Below, piece by piece: positions 44,084-54,137 of a stretch of DNA of 64,000 nt. A program made the translations under genes and the position numbers. Below the pieces are notes generated by a model. That model ran no database searches. It saw only the letters and a list, made by a program, of their open reading frames with translations, and was not told the origin of the DNA. The stretch lies in NCBI GenBank assembly GCA_012839295.1, contig DUNO01000008.1, positions 62,001 through 126,000 on the forward strand, given 5' to 3'. Source of the stretch: Clostridiales bacterium. GTDB lineage: Bacteria > Bacillota > Clostridia > Lachnospirales > Lachnospiraceae. The number at the start of each line of letters is the position of its first letter. Positions within the stretch are counted from its first letter, which is position 1.

Positions 44084-44138
44084 GAACCTAGAACAAGTGC
44101 CCAAAAGGATCTCCATCCTTCGGACACTTGTTCTAGGT
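44084..44138. repeat. Long hairpin downstream of the FtsX-like gene
   Basis: GAACCTAGAACAAGTGCCCA pairs with TCGGACACTTGTTCTAGGTC plus an inner AAGGAT/ATCCTT. No U-tract follows on the minus strand. It probably marks the transcript end of the ABC operon. The 302-base region 43872-44173 contains this and the neighbouring inverted repeat and no gene. Confidence 0.65.
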
Positions 44139-44173
44139 CATATCTGTTATATCAAAATTAAGAAATAAGTATT

Positions 44174-45502
44174 TTAGCCTTCTGTCTTCATCGCTTCAAT
44201 CGCGCTGATCCGTGTTGCACGCAGTGCCGGGAAATAGCCGGACAGCAGTCCCACCGTAACGGAAATAGCCAGCGATACAAATGGTAAATAGAAGGGTATG
44301 ATGGAGTATTTTGTATCCGCCATCTCATTCAGATAGCCCCCGGACATCAGGGCACCAAATACCGGCCCTCCATAGGTATTTAGCAGGAAGGAAGCAATAT
44401 ATCCAAGGATAACCCCTACAAGCCCTCCGAATAAACCGATCATTGCCGCCTCGAATAAGAAGAGGTTTCTGATATCCCTGACTGTACAGCCAAGAACCTT
44501 CATAACACCGATTTCCTTCGTCCTCTCATATATTGACATGATCATCGTATTGGCAATGTTGATTGCGGATACTACCATGGCTACCGCACCCAGGATGCCG
44601 ATTACGATTTGCATTGTTTTAGATGCGTTTTTCAGGGGCTCCAGATATTGCATCATACTATAGGATTGATATCCTAATTCCTTAATCGCCTCCTGGACCT
44701 CTGTTACATTGTTCACATTATCTACATTCAGTTTAATCTGTTGATATTCCTCGATTGTCTTAATCGCCTTTTTGCGGTCTTCCAGGGACAGGGTATTGCA
44801 ATACTTCATATAGATTTCCTTGAAATAATCAAGATCCATATAAGTATTCCAATCATATTCCCCATTAGTCTGAACCATCTTGGAAATATTCTTCATTGGC
44901 AGAGTGAATGCCTTCTTCTTCGGGTCTGGCTGGAAATCATTAAACTGTAATTCAACCTTTGACTTTTGCATATCGATCTGCTTTTGGGAATTCCCCCTGG
45001 AATATGGATCATAAAAGCCATAGGGTTGGCCGCTGCCGAGGATAATCTGTGTTTTATCCTCCTCAGAAGGGTAGGTCCCATACTCCAGCGCCGGGAAATC
45101 AAAGGCCTCGAATACACTGGAATCCATGGCCGTGATGTTAATCCCGCTCTGATACTTTCCGCTGATCAGGGTGGCATATTTAGTAACCGCAGGCGATACG
45201 GCACGGACATGCTTGATCGTCCTGATCTGCTCCACCAGGTGGTCATCCAGCTTCTGTTCCTTACTACTGACCCATCTGCCGTCATCGTCAAATATATCAG
45301 CCTGGGTATTCACCGTAATTGTAGTAATACCGCCCTGCTGCATGACCTGGGAATCAAAATTGCTCTCCATCCCTTTTCCGATTGATATTACGATAATAAT
45401 GGATAAGGAGCCGATAATAACACCGATTACCGTTAATACTGTCCTGGCTTTTCTACGGGACAAACTCCTTAATCCCATTTTGAACAAATCGCTAATCTTC
45501 AT
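44174..45502 (-). CDS. MacB/FtsX-family ABC transporter permease
   Basis: A 442-residue permease with one N-terminal helix (about 20-45), a large extracytoplasmic MacB periplasmic-core-like domain and three C-terminal helices. MGLRSLSRRKARTVLTVIGVIIG and ERTKEIGVMKVLGCTVRDI are typical. The start is ATG at 45502 behind AAGGAATTGAG, overlapping the small upstream gene by 11 bases. With the ATPase at 48342 it likely forms an MacB-type exporter or mechanotransducer. The cargo is unknown. Confidence 0.9.
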   Translation of the reverse strand: MKISDLFKMGLRSLSRRKARTVLTVIGVIIGSLSIIIVISIGKGMESNFDSQVMQQGGITTITVNTQADIFDDDGRWVSSKEQKLDDHLVEQIRTIKHVRAVSPAVTKYATLISGKYQSGINITAMDSSVFEAFDFPALEYGTYPSEEDKTQIILGSGQPYGFYDPYSRGNSQKQIDMQKSKVELQFNDFQPDPKKKAFTLPMKNISKMVQTNGEYDWNTYMDLDYFKEIYMKYCNTLSLEDRKKAIKTIEEYQQIKLNVDNVNNVTEVQEAIKELGYQSYSMMQYLEPLKNASKTMQIVIGILGAVAMVVSAINIANTMIMSIYERTKEIGVMKVLGCTVRDIRNLFLFEAAMIGLFGGLVGVILGYIASFLLNTYGGPVFGALMSGGYLNEMADTKYSIIPFYLPFVSLAISVTVGLLSGYFPALRATRISAIEAMKTEG

Positions 45503-45794
45503 ATAGCTCAATTCCTTTTTTGATTTTTCTCTTGGCAAGTAAGATCCCAAGAGCCACACTAACAAGCAGCACAGCTGCCGAAATACCAATTACAAAAGGC
45601 CATGAGGACAATAACGGATCTTTTGCGGAAGGCATACCCATCTCCGTATTCATGCCATCCCCCATATCCATGCCATCCCCAACACTCATTCCATTACCTG
45701 CAGCCGCCTCAAGGGCTACTTTGCTTGCTTCAGCTGTCTCAAGAACCACTACGGTGATGGGTGCTATATTCAATCCGGTCATACTTAACTCCAT
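45492..45794 (-). CDS. Small Met-rich single-pass membrane protein
   Basis: A 100-residue protein. The middle has a Met/Gly/Asp run with MSVGDGMDMGDGM and MNTEMGMP, then a hydrophobic helix (about 64-86) and a basic cytoplasmic end AKRKIKKG. The ATG follows GGAGG at 11 bases. It overlaps the permease start and follows the large surface protein, so it is part of the ABC operon. The Met-rich part would lie outside the membrane (N-out), where it might bind Cu(I) or another soft metal; this is inference from composition. Confidence 0.7.
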   Translation of the reverse strand: MELSMTGLNIAPITVVVLETAEASKVALEAAAGNGMSVGDGMDMGDGMNTEMGMPSAKDPLLSSWPFVIGISAAVLLVSVALGILLAKRKIKKGIELYED

Positions 45795-45838
45795 ATTTCT
45801 CTACTCCTCCATTCTATGTCCAGAACTCTTGCTTTCTG

Positions 45839-48289
45839 TTAATACTGTTCTTCTTCCTTTTTGCGAAGCTTTGCTTTATAGGCACCTATTACAATCTTTC
45901 TGGTAATCGGCACTGCCAATACGAAGATAGCGATCTGGATAAGGACAAATACCCAGACTTTCAGGATTGGTGCCTTTGCTACCGGCCCAGGATTAAATAC
46001 TTCACCGGAACCATCCCCGGGCATACTCGGGTCAATAATGGGTGCTCCCATTACATCGGCAGTGAATTCCTTTGTGAACTCAACGGTATCACCGTTGCTG
46101 TCCTCATAGGTTATCTTCAAAACCCCGTTGGCTGTTCCTTCCATACTCGGTATGGCCTCAAACTCAACATAGGAGGAGGTTCCTGCTGCCACATTTCCTA
46201 TAAAGTACATATTGCCATCGGACTTTGTAAAGTCGCCCTCTACCGTTGCAATGACATTGTTCAGCTGGGATTTACCCATATTGTAGAATTCGAAGGAGAG
46301 ATATGCAGGATTACCCGCTGTAACCATTCCCTCCCAGGAATATACATTCACATTATCAACCACTGGCCTTGCATTTTCAATGGCCTGGAGATTCAGCTTC
46401 TCCGTCTTGGACTCGCCAATCTCACCTGTGGTCGGGTTCGGCTCTGCGCCATCATATTCATAGTCAATGGTGATGTCAAGGGGGTATGCTTTGGTGGTCG
46501 CGTCAGACTTCACCTTCATCTCAAGGGTCTTTGAAACGGTTTCACCGGGATTTATCTTCTCGATGAAAAAGCTGTTACTGCCCTGGGTAACATTAAAGAT
46601 ATTATCTGCCTGGGACAGGGTCACCGTAATATTCTTGGCCGCTACTCTTCCATTGGTGTTATACAGATCAAAGGTAAAATTAAAGGCGGAGCCCGCACGG
46701 AGTTCATCCACATCCGTATAATATTTACTTACGATAATCTTTGGCTTGCTTATGGATACCTCATCATTTTTCACATTCAGTATCGGAATCGTAGCCGTTC
46801 CTTCACCGCCGCTATAGCTGTATTTTACCGTTATGGTGTTAACACCCTCTACAATGGTTTCTGAGACAATCAGCGGTATCTTTACCTGGACTGCCTTACC
46901 TGCCTCCAGCTCTTCAAAATACTGGTACGGCTCCGACAATACCGGTATAAAGGTGGCCGACGTAAGCCCCTCCGTAGAAATCTTCAGATCCTTTACCGTA
47001 ACAGAACCCTTATTTTTCACGTTAAAGGTTACTACTACCTTGTCTCCTGCCTCGGGCTGCTGAGGGGACTGGGTCACGTTACTGATGACAATATCCGTAC
47101 TGCCGGAGGTAGCGGTTGCCTTTACATCCACATAAACCGTATTCGTCAGGCTGTAGATATTCCCCTTCTCATCCGTATAGGTAATATTTAATTTTATTGT
47201 TTTTAATCCGCCGGTTGCGTATTTTGATACGGACAACGGTATGCTGACGGTCTTTATTTCTTCGACTTCAACGATATCTGCACTGCTGATGCCATCCGTA
47301 TAATAACCTTTTAGGATGCTGGTGGTATCAATACTGGAGCTATCCACATCAACCAGGACATTCTCGGCATCCTTACCGCCGATATTCATCAGGTTAAGCC
47401 TGATCTTAAAGGCATCTCCCGGATCTAAGCTGTCCGCCACGATGACGCTGTCCACCATCAGCTTTGGCGTATCCTCATAGGTGGTATTCGGACTAAGGTT
47501 GACGGAGACATTATAGGTTGACGTCTTCGCTTCCCCGTCCGGTGTTTTATATGTAAAATTAGCAGTTAAGCTCTTTCTTCCCGGTGTGGCTGACTCCAGG
47601 ATCGTAATCGGCAGTGAAAACTCCCGGTTGGCACCGGCCGTTAAATCCCCGACTCTGATCTGCTTCGCCGTATAGCCCTCTTCTATTCCCTCTCCGTAAT
47701 TCATGGTAAGATAAACGCTCTTGGCATCTATTTCCCCTTCATTCTTGACTGCAAAGGAGATATTAGATTCACTGCCTATGGCAGTGCTGCTTAGGGATGC
47801 ATACCCAAGGGTTAACTGGATCGGTGTTTTCTCCACAATCACCTTGATTTTCAGTGTTAAGGTCACTTCCTTATCCTCATCTGGAGCATCCCAACTAGTT
47901 TTCGTATATCGAAACCTGATGGTAACCGGATAGGTTCCGATACTTGCCGTCTCACTCATTTTCAGGTCAAATTCCAGGTTTGACTGTATAACATCAGAAA
48001 CATTTAACACCCTGCTGTTCCCTACGGTTATGTAAGGCTCTGAACAGGTAAAGGGCTGTACTACCGTCGCATCCGTCACAAAATCTATCTTGGGCATTAC
48101 AATATATTCCCCGTCTGCCATGATCGGGATCTTAAAATGTGTTGTCTGTCCCGGAGCCGCTATTAATTCCTGGCTGCCAATTACTTTAATCGATGTGCCT
48201 GCCGCCTTAACCTTATAATCTGTACCAACCATTCCTGTTGCCACCATTACAATCGCCAATAGCACAACTAATATCTTCTTCATCCTCAT
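45839..48289 (-). CDS. Exported CARDB/COG1361-like repeat protein, membrane-anchored
   Basis: An 816-residue surface protein. A signal peptide (about 1-30) is followed by about five Ig-like CARDB/NEW3 domains, each with a phrase like FAVKNEGE, LNLMNIGGKDAENV, FNVKNKGSVTVKDL, DLYNTNGRVAAKN or FEFYNMGKSQLNNV. A C-terminal helix (about 775-798) with basic tail anchors it. The start is ATG at 48289 behind AAAGGGG. It sits between the ATPase and permease of a MacB-like system and may be its extracytoplasmic adaptor. No MacA-type hairpin is seen. Confidence 0.82.
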   Translation of the reverse strand: MRMKKILVVLLAIVMVATGMVGTDYKVKAAGTSIKVIGSQELIAAPGQTTHFKIPIMADGEYIVMPKIDFVTDATVVQPFTCSEPYITVGNSRVLNVSDVIQSNLEFDLKMSETASIGTYPVTIRFRYTKTSWDAPDEDKEVTLTLKIKVIVEKTPIQLTLGYASLSSTAIGSESNISFAVKNEGEIDAKSVYLTMNYGEGIEEGYTAKQIRVGDLTAGANREFSLPITILESATPGRKSLTANFTYKTPDGEAKTSTYNVSVNLSPNTTYEDTPKLMVDSVIVADSLDPGDAFKIRLNLMNIGGKDAENVLVDVDSSSIDTTSILKGYYTDGISSADIVEVEEIKTVSIPLSVSKYATGGLKTIKLNITYTDEKGNIYSLTNTVYVDVKATATSGSTDIVISNVTQSPQQPEAGDKVVVTFNVKNKGSVTVKDLKISTEGLTSATFIPVLSEPYQYFEELEAGKAVQVKIPLIVSETIVEGVNTITVKYSYSGGEGTATIPILNVKNDEVSISKPKIIVSKYYTDVDELRAGSAFNFTFDLYNTNGRVAAKNITVTLSQADNIFNVTQGSNSFFIEKINPGETVSKTLEMKVKSDATTKAYPLDITIDYEYDGAEPNPTTGEIGESKTEKLNLQAIENARPVVDNVNVYSWEGMVTAGNPAYLSFEFYNMGKSQLNNVIATVEGDFTKSDGNMYFIGNVAAGTSSYVEFEAIPSMEGTANGVLKITYEDSNGDTVEFTKEFTADVMGAPIIDPSMPGDGSGEVFNPGPVAKAPILKVWVFVLIQIAIFVLAVPITRKIVIGAYKAKLRKKEEEQY

Positions 48290-48341
48290 CCTTTTACCCC
48301 TTTGCTTCCTTTCATTTCAGTTTTATGTATTACATCAAGTA

Positions 48342-49118
48342 TTACGACACTTCATCCACGGTTTCACCGGGCTGCATGGATGCTTCCATTGGCGGCCCAC
48401 CCTTTTGTACCTCCTCAATCCTTTCTATCTTTCCGTCAAAGATATGGATGATACGGTCAGCATATTCCGCCAGCCTCCGGTCATGGGTTACCATAACGAT
48501 GGTCTGGTGGTTCGCCTTTGCCATCTCCTTAATCAAATCCATAACCTCCTTAGAGGTCTTGGAATCCAGATTACCCGTCGGCTCATCGGCGAATACGATC
48601 TCCGGATTCGCCACAAAGGCTCTGGCAATGCCCACCCTTTGCTGCTGCCCGCCGCTCATTTCCTTCGGCTTATGCCTCAGCCTTGGACCAAGGCCTACCT
48701 TGACCAGCATATCCTTTGCCAGCTTCCTTCTTTTCTTGGCCGGTATCTTTTTAAAGATTAAGGGAAGCTCCACATTCTCCAAGGCGGTCATCATATTCAG
48801 CAGGTTATAGGACTGGAAAACGAAGCCCAGGTTATTCTGCCTGAATTTTGCCAGACCCTTCTCTCCCATCTTGCGTATGTTGCTGCCCTTGATGATGATT
48901 TGCCCGGAGGTCAGCTTCTCAATCCCGGCCATCAAATTTAATAAGGTAGATTTACCGGAGCCCGATACGCCATACAGACAGCAGAATTCACCTTTTTTAA
49001 TGGTAAAGCTGACATCATCCACCGCGCAAATCCGTTCCTTTCCCATCCGGTAAACCTTTTTCACATTCTTCACTTCGATTATGTTTTCGGATATATTGTT
49101 GTCCATTCTATACTCCAT
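48342..49118 (-). CDS. MacB/LolD-type ABC transporter ATP-binding protein
   Basis: A 258-residue ATPase with Walker A GVSGSGKST, Q-loop FVFQSYNLL, signature MSGGQQQRVGIARA and Walker B VFADEPTGNLD. These are typical of the MacB/LolCDE/FtsE group. GGGGGGCGG precedes its ATG. It is the first gene of the operon ATPase, CARDB protein, Met-rich protein, permease. The 195-base region upstream to the AI-2E gene holds an AT-rich probable promoter region. Confidence 0.93.
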   Translation of the reverse strand: MEYRMDNNISENIIEVKNVKKVYRMGKERICAVDDVSFTIKKGEFCCLYGVSGSGKSTLLNLMAGIEKLTSGQIIIKGSNIRKMGEKGLAKFRQNNLGFVFQSYNLLNMMTALENVELPLIFKKIPAKKRRKLAKDMLVKVGLGPRLRHKPKEMSGGQQQRVGIARAFVANPEIVFADEPTGNLDSKTSKEVMDLIKEMAKANHQTIVMVTHDRRLAEYADRIIHIFDGKIERIEEVQKGGPPMEASMQPGETVDEVS

Positions 49119-49313
49119 CCGCCCCCCTTTGGCGCCATGCCAAATAATTATGAAAGACCGGGGAATCCCTTTCCCGAAAATAGTCTTAAATCTATGTTAA
49201 CTCAAAAAGATTACAAATTCATTACATAATTTCTTAAATTTTCCTTACAATTCTGTTATAATTTGTTAACTTATGATTTAAATTACAGCACCTTTTGACG
49301 CTTTAATCGTTTT

Positions 49314-50534
49314 TTATGCTTTTCTCTCCTGATTTTTCTTCTCCTGGGGCTTCTTTTCCTTGGCCTTATGCTCCAGGCGCTGGTCAACAAAGCGGACAAA
49401 GACCAGTTTAATAAAAGCACCTACGGGTACAGCCAGCAGCATACCAAGCAGGCCGCCGATGGCGCTGCCGACAATCAGGGAAACAATAACCACCAGGGGG
49501 TGGATCTGGATTGAATTGCTTAACAGCTTCGGCCCTATGATATTGCCGTCAATAAACTGTATGGCAAAGAGGGCTATCATGGCGATTACCCAGGTCTTCA
49601 GATCCCCGGTCACAAGGCAGGCCAAGGACGTGCTGATATAAGCAACAATCGGCCCCACATAGGGAATGAGGTTTCCGATTCCTGCCAGAATACCGATAAT
49701 AATCGCAAATTTCACGCCGACAATCGTAAGTGTTATACTTATGAGCAGTGCCATTACCATGGCATCCGTAAGCTGTCCCCTGACATAACCGGAAAATACT
49801 TCATCCAAATCACGGAGGGTTCCCCTGACCCTCTCATTAAATTTATCGCTGAACAATGCATTCATAAATTTATTCAGGAAGTTGGTAAATATCTTGCCAT
49901 CCAGCAAAAAGTAAAATGCAATAATGAGGGCAAACACAACGGTAGTAACCTGGCCGGACACATTCTTAACAGAATTGACCGTGGCAGTCATAAAGCCCTT
50001 CATGCCACTGCCAATGGTATTGACCAGATCATTTACATATTTCTTAAACTCCTGGGACTGGATATTTAACTGGTCCAGTAAATCTACTGTAGAATCATAA
50101 AATGAGGTCAGATTATTCGCATATATCTTTGCCAGATTTGCAAAATCGTCAAAATTCGCAAGCCTCACCTGATCTGTTACAGTATATACCAGAAGGGAAA
50201 TCAGCCCTACCACTGCCACAAGTATTACAAGCACGGAGGTCAATACGGCCCAGCTCCGGGGGTAAACAATACCTCCGAACAGCTTCACCTTTTTCAGCCT
50301 TTGGTACCGCCTTTCAAAAAAATCCACCACCGGGTTTAAGATATAGGCAAAGGCAAAGCCAATGATGACGGGCTTAATCACCGCGATTACCCAGCCCAGC
50401 TTTTCGAGCACCACGTGGGTAATCGCAGGCATATTGGTGATGATAAGCCCCAATAGGTATATAATAAGACACGTTATAATAACATAGACCGATATTTGCG
50501 TGTACTTCTGGTTAATTTTGTCCTTCCACCGCAT
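49314..50534 (-). CDS. AI-2E family transporter (PerM/UPF0118)
   Basis: A 406-residue membrane protein with about eight hydrophobic segments, including a start helix, GFAFAYILNPVVDFFERRYQ, and late YVGPIVAYIST and GSAIGGLLGMLLAVPVGAFIKL. These match the AI-2E transporter family, which includes putative exporters and ion carriers; true AI-2 transport is known for only some. Its ATG follows the kinase gene by seven bases, with AAAGGAGAG inside that gene's end. It is second in that pair. Confidence 0.88.
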   Translation of the reverse strand: MRWKDKINQKYTQISVYVIITCLIIYLLGLIITNMPAITHVVLEKLGWVIAVIKPVIIGFAFAYILNPVVDFFERRYQRLKKVKLFGGIVYPRSWAVLTSVLVILVAVVGLISLLVYTVTDQVRLANFDDFANLAKIYANNLTSFYDSTVDLLDQLNIQSQEFKKYVNDLVNTIGSGMKGFMTATVNSVKNVSGQVTTVVFALIIAFYFLLDGKIFTNFLNKFMNALFSDKFNERVRGTLRDLDEVFSGYVRGQLTDAMVMALLISITLTIVGVKFAIIIGILAGIGNLIPYVGPIVAYISTSLACLVTGDLKTWVIAMIALFAIQFIDGNIIGPKLLSNSIQIHPLVVIVSLIVGSAIGGLLGMLLAVPVGAFIKLVFVRFVDQRLEHKAKEKKPQEKKNQERKA

Positions 50535-50541
50535 TAGCTTG

Positions 50542-51198
50542 TTAGAACTCTCCTTTCTCTTTTGTGAAAGGAGGGTTTACACCTGCCTCTGCACTTTTTA
50601 TATAGTGTATAATGCTCTCAACCGCGTTATCAATACCAATATAGTCGCTCCTGAGGGAGAGATGGTAATTCTCAGCTTTTCCCCACTTCTCACTGGCATG
50701 GTAGTTGTAATAATTTGCCCTTCTCTTATCCGCCTTTATCAGCTCATCCTCCACCTTATTTTTCGGTATATTATATAAGCGGACCGCCCTGTCTTTACGG
50801 GCCTCCATGCTCGCCCAGATAAATACATTCACCACATTTTCATTTTCACGCAGGACATAATCCGCACAACGGCCGACAATTACGCAGGGTCCCTCCTGGG
50901 CAACCTTGCTGATAATATTCGATTGTGCCAGATACAGCTGGTCGTCCAGGGACAGATGTGTGAACCCGATATCCTGGTTCCCATAGGCATTCATCCCCAT
51001 GGCAATTGAGTATAAAAAGCTGTTCGTCGCCTTCTTCTCCGCGTTGTCAAAGGCTGCCTCCGCAAAGCCGCTTTCCTTTGCAGCCCTGGCGATTAACTCA
51101 TTATCATAAAACGGAATGCCCAGTTTCTGTGCCAATTTCGCTCCGATTTCCCTTCCTCCGCTGCCAAATTGCCTGCTGATTGTTATTATTTTGTTCAT
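50542..51198 (-). CDS. Cytidylate kinase-like family protein
   Basis: A 218-residue protein. The N-terminus ITISRQFGSGGREIGAKLAQKLGIPFYD is the P-loop kinase form of Cytidylate_kin2. The body has ARKDRAVRLYNIPKN, the lid-like region. The start is ATG at 51198 behind GAGGTGG; an upstream GTG overlaps this site. The family's substrate is unproven; it might phosphorylate a nucleoside or a different small molecule. It precedes the AI-2E transporter gene. Confidence 0.87.
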   Translation of the reverse strand: MNKIITISRQFGSGGREIGAKLAQKLGIPFYDNELIARAAKESGFAEAAFDNAEKKATNSFLYSIAMGMNAYGNQDIGFTHLSLDDQLYLAQSNIISKVAQEGPCVIVGRCADYVLRENENVVNVFIWASMEARKDRAVRLYNIPKNKVEDELIKADKRRANYYNYHASEKWGKAENYHLSLRSDYIGIDNAVESIIHYIKSAEAGVNPPFTKEKGEF

Positions 51199-51366
51199 TC
51201 CAGCCACCTCATTCCATAAAATATGTTCCTATTAATATTCTGCCGGCAAATGAACCGACAGGCTGCTCCGTCCATGGATCAGGGAGCTTCTGCCGGCTCC
51301 TGCGGCTCTGTTACAATTTCAGTATACCATAATTTTCAAACCGGCAATAGTACTTTTTCAGATAAT

Positions 51367-54015
51367 TTACAATAATAGCCTTAATTTTAGATACATTTTC
51401 CCAGGGAGTGACAGCTCAGCCCATAGAGTCTCCTTAAGGGCAATATAAAATTCCTCCACCTGCTGCAGCTCCTCCGGGGCTATGGCATTCCTGCCAAACC
51501 TTGCTCTCCTTATGATCTCCATGACTACCTCAAATTCTTCTGCATCAAGATAGGGGCAATGCTCCTTCACATAATCCGTATTTTCCTCCAGGAGGGCGTT
51601 CTTATCCTTGCCCGTTGCCTTCGCCAGCTTAAGCACCCTTTCTATCTGCCCATAGATAAGAATTGCCTTTTTGTCCGGATCCTTTGTCCGCTTTCTTATG
51701 ATACGGCTGGTTATGGCTACCGCTGCGATGCCCAGGCCTGTCGCTGCCAGCCAGATTACTATGATAATGGCTACGATCCATTTTACCTGCAGGTTATTCT
51801 CTTTGCGCCCCTGTTCCTCTGTGTTGTCCGTCCTGTTTTCTTCCTTCTGTGTTTCGTTTTTCTTCCCCGGCGTCGGCGTTGCCGGCTTTGGTGTCGGTGT
51901 TGCTTTATTATCCTCATCGGAGCTCTTGCCTATGTTTGAAACTGCAGAAATCCCCATCTCAGAGCCCGGGGTGAAGTCAACGGGTATCCAGCCGCAGCCA
52001 TCCATGTACACCTCTACCCAGGAATGGGCACTATAATCCCTGACCACTACTGTCACCATGTCACCATCCCGCACTACGTTCCTACTGGGGGAAAATGCTA
52101 CTCCTGCCCCTTCCGCGGGAGATGTTGTTACGTCTGAAGATGTATCACTATTTTCCGGAATGCTGCTATACAGCTGCGACGATATCTGGAGATTTCTCAT
52201 TACAGCATTGGCGCTGACAGCATATCCTTCCACATATCTTGCGGGAACCCCCATGGCTCTCAGCATCAGGGTCGCCGCCGATGCAAAATGGGCACAGTAC
52301 CCTTTCTTATTCTCATACAGGAAATATTCTACGAAATCCTTGTCCCAGGGAGTTTTGCCCGGCTCGAGACTGTAGTCCACATTATCCCTCAAATAATCCC
52401 GGACATAGGTGATTTTTTCAAATACATTGTCATATTCCTTGTCGTCCCGCAGAGGCTCAAACTCCTCGATCAGCTGCTCTACCCCCTCCTCCGGCAGCCG
52501 GGTATATACCTGGCGGACAAATTGGCGGTAGCCCGTCTCATATTCCTTGCTATAGCTATCTACATCCACCTGCAATGGATTCTGCATGCTGACCAGATTG
52601 CCGCTGCTATCCGCATCCAAATCCAGGGTTATATCAGCACCCTCTTTGCCCCTTGTCCTTTGGTAATAGTAGAAGGGAAGCATATAGCTTTTTTCCCTTC
52701 CCTTCAGGGAGGCGTAAAGATCCTGATCAAAGTTAACAGCCGGGATACCGTGATACTCCGAATAATAGGGGGCATAGAGGTATTTGCGGTTGGCCTCCCT
52801 GTATTGGATCTGCATATAGGATGCATAATAATCCGTTGTCAGGAGTCCATCAACTACAGCACGGTTCGGATGCGCAGATTTGGTAAGGGCACCTATTAAC
52901 CTTTGCACATCGTTAATGGCAAAAAAGGGCTCCTCCCCCCATCCTGCCACCAGCTCGTCATAAAGCTTATCCGAAGCAGTGGAATGTCCAAGCCAGCGGT
53001 GTCCCGTATATACGCTGCCCACATATCCCTTTAAGTAGATACCCTCTTTGATGGCACCATAATTAGACAGGATCTCCAGCTGCTCCGAATTATCGAATTC
53101 TACCCGGTCAACTCCGCCTAATTTACCTCCATTGATACCTCCGGCGGCTCCATCCATGGACACATAGGAGGTCACAATGCTGACGAAGTCCTCCCAGGAG
53201 AAGTTAAACAAGGCCGTTTGAATCATCGTCTTTGTTTTATTTATTTCGGTAATACCATCATATTCTTCTTCCGTTAAAAACAGTCGCATTATCATGAATA
53301 AAAGGATGCTGACTCCACTTAACCAGACCGCTGCCTTGCTGTGGATCCTGTGCAGCAGGCTCCTCTGCCTCCGGTTTGTGGCATAATGCAGGGTATTGCT
53401 GGAGCGCCCTAAGTATAATGCGGTAATTACATAGGAAACCAGGCAGGCCTGGGAAGGAACCAGGCCGAATAAAAAGGTTGCTATTACCGGCAGCAGGAGC
53501 AGTAAGCCGGCCAAAGCCGCGAAACGGTTCCTGACCACCGCAATTACCAGCAGGGACACGACGGGCACCAGGATCATTACCATCAATAAAAAGCTATCCC
53601 TTTCCAAGGTTCCATAATTTACTGTATATTGGGCAGTCAGATAGCCATAATATTCCTCCACCCTACGTAGTATGATATTTTCAAGATAATAAAACCCATT
53701 CTTCAAAGCCTTAAGCTGCCAGGCCAAAACAACAAGATAACCCAGGGTTCCGGCTAAAAGCTTATTTTTATCATGCTCCTTCCACAGGCAGAGGACAAAA
53801 ACGCAGCCGGCGCAAAGCAACCCCAGGAGTATAACTTCCCCGGTACGCCGCGTCAATGGGATTGCCTCTAAAAACGAAGCGCAAAACGCAAAGCAGCCGA
53901 CCAAAATAGCCGCTGCCTGGAATATCCGCACCGAAAGAATATTGTCCTGTTTCTTATCCTCCGTGATAACGGCTTTTTCATTTATGGTTAAGCCATCCCG
54001 CCGTTCTCTTCTCAT
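51367..54015 (-). CDS. Membrane transglutaminase-domain protein (TgpA-like)
   Basis: An 882-residue protein. The first about 260 residues hold seven or so transmembrane helices, followed by a long extracytoplasmic region with a transglutaminase-like domain (KKGYCAHFASAATLMLRAMGVPARYVEGY with catalytic Cys, AHSWVEVY with His, and VDFTPG with Asp), then a Thr/Pro linker and a C-terminal helix. It is the last gene of a MoxR-DUF58-TgpA operon, a set known in many bacteria. The start codon is uncertain: ATG at 54015 has a weak site, and GTG at 54036 is possible. Its substrates are unknown. Confidence 0.88.
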   Translation of the reverse strand: MRRERRDGLTINEKAVITEDKKQDNILSVRIFQAAAILVGCFAFCASFLEAIPLTRRTGEVILLGLLCAGCVFVLCLWKEHDKNKLLAGTLGYLVVLAWQLKALKNGFYYLENIILRRVEEYYGYLTAQYTVNYGTLERDSFLLMVMILVPVVSLLVIAVVRNRFAALAGLLLLLPVIATFLFGLVPSQACLVSYVITALYLGRSSNTLHYATNRRQRSLLHRIHSKAAVWLSGVSILLFMIMRLFLTEEEYDGITEINKTKTMIQTALFNFSWEDFVSIVTSYVSMDGAAGGINGGKLGGVDRVEFDNSEQLEILSNYGAIKEGIYLKGYVGSVYTGHRWLGHSTASDKLYDELVAGWGEEPFFAINDVQRLIGALTKSAHPNRAVVDGLLTTDYYASYMQIQYREANRKYLYAPYYSEYHGIPAVNFDQDLYASLKGREKSYMLPFYYYQRTRGKEGADITLDLDADSSGNLVSMQNPLQVDVDSYSKEYETGYRQFVRQVYTRLPEEGVEQLIEEFEPLRDDKEYDNVFEKITYVRDYLRDNVDYSLEPGKTPWDKDFVEYFLYENKKGYCAHFASAATLMLRAMGVPARYVEGYAVSANAVMRNLQISSQLYSSIPENSDTSSDVTTSPAEGAGVAFSPSRNVVRDGDMVTVVVRDYSAHSWVEVYMDGCGWIPVDFTPGSEMGISAVSNIGKSSDEDNKATPTPKPATPTPGKKNETQKEENRTDNTEEQGRKENNLQVKWIVAIIIVIWLAATGLGIAAVAITSRIIRKRTKDPDKKAILIYGQIERVLKLAKATGKDKNALLEENTDYVKEHCPYLDAEEFEVVMEIIRRARFGRNAIAPEELQQVEEFYIALKETLWAELSLPGKMYLKLRLLL

Positions 54016-54137
54016 TCCTGTACCCGTGCCTTTCACTTTTTGATGGCCTATTCAAAAAGTGAATAGGCCTTAATAAATAGTTGAAAGTGACTTTCTTTCA
54101 AACTTTCATCACCACCATTCCCTGTGTGAAATGATCT

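Noticed and set aside
45761-46534. 257-codon frame on the plus strand
   Set aside because: Antisense to the CARDB-like protein gene, composition of a shadow frame.
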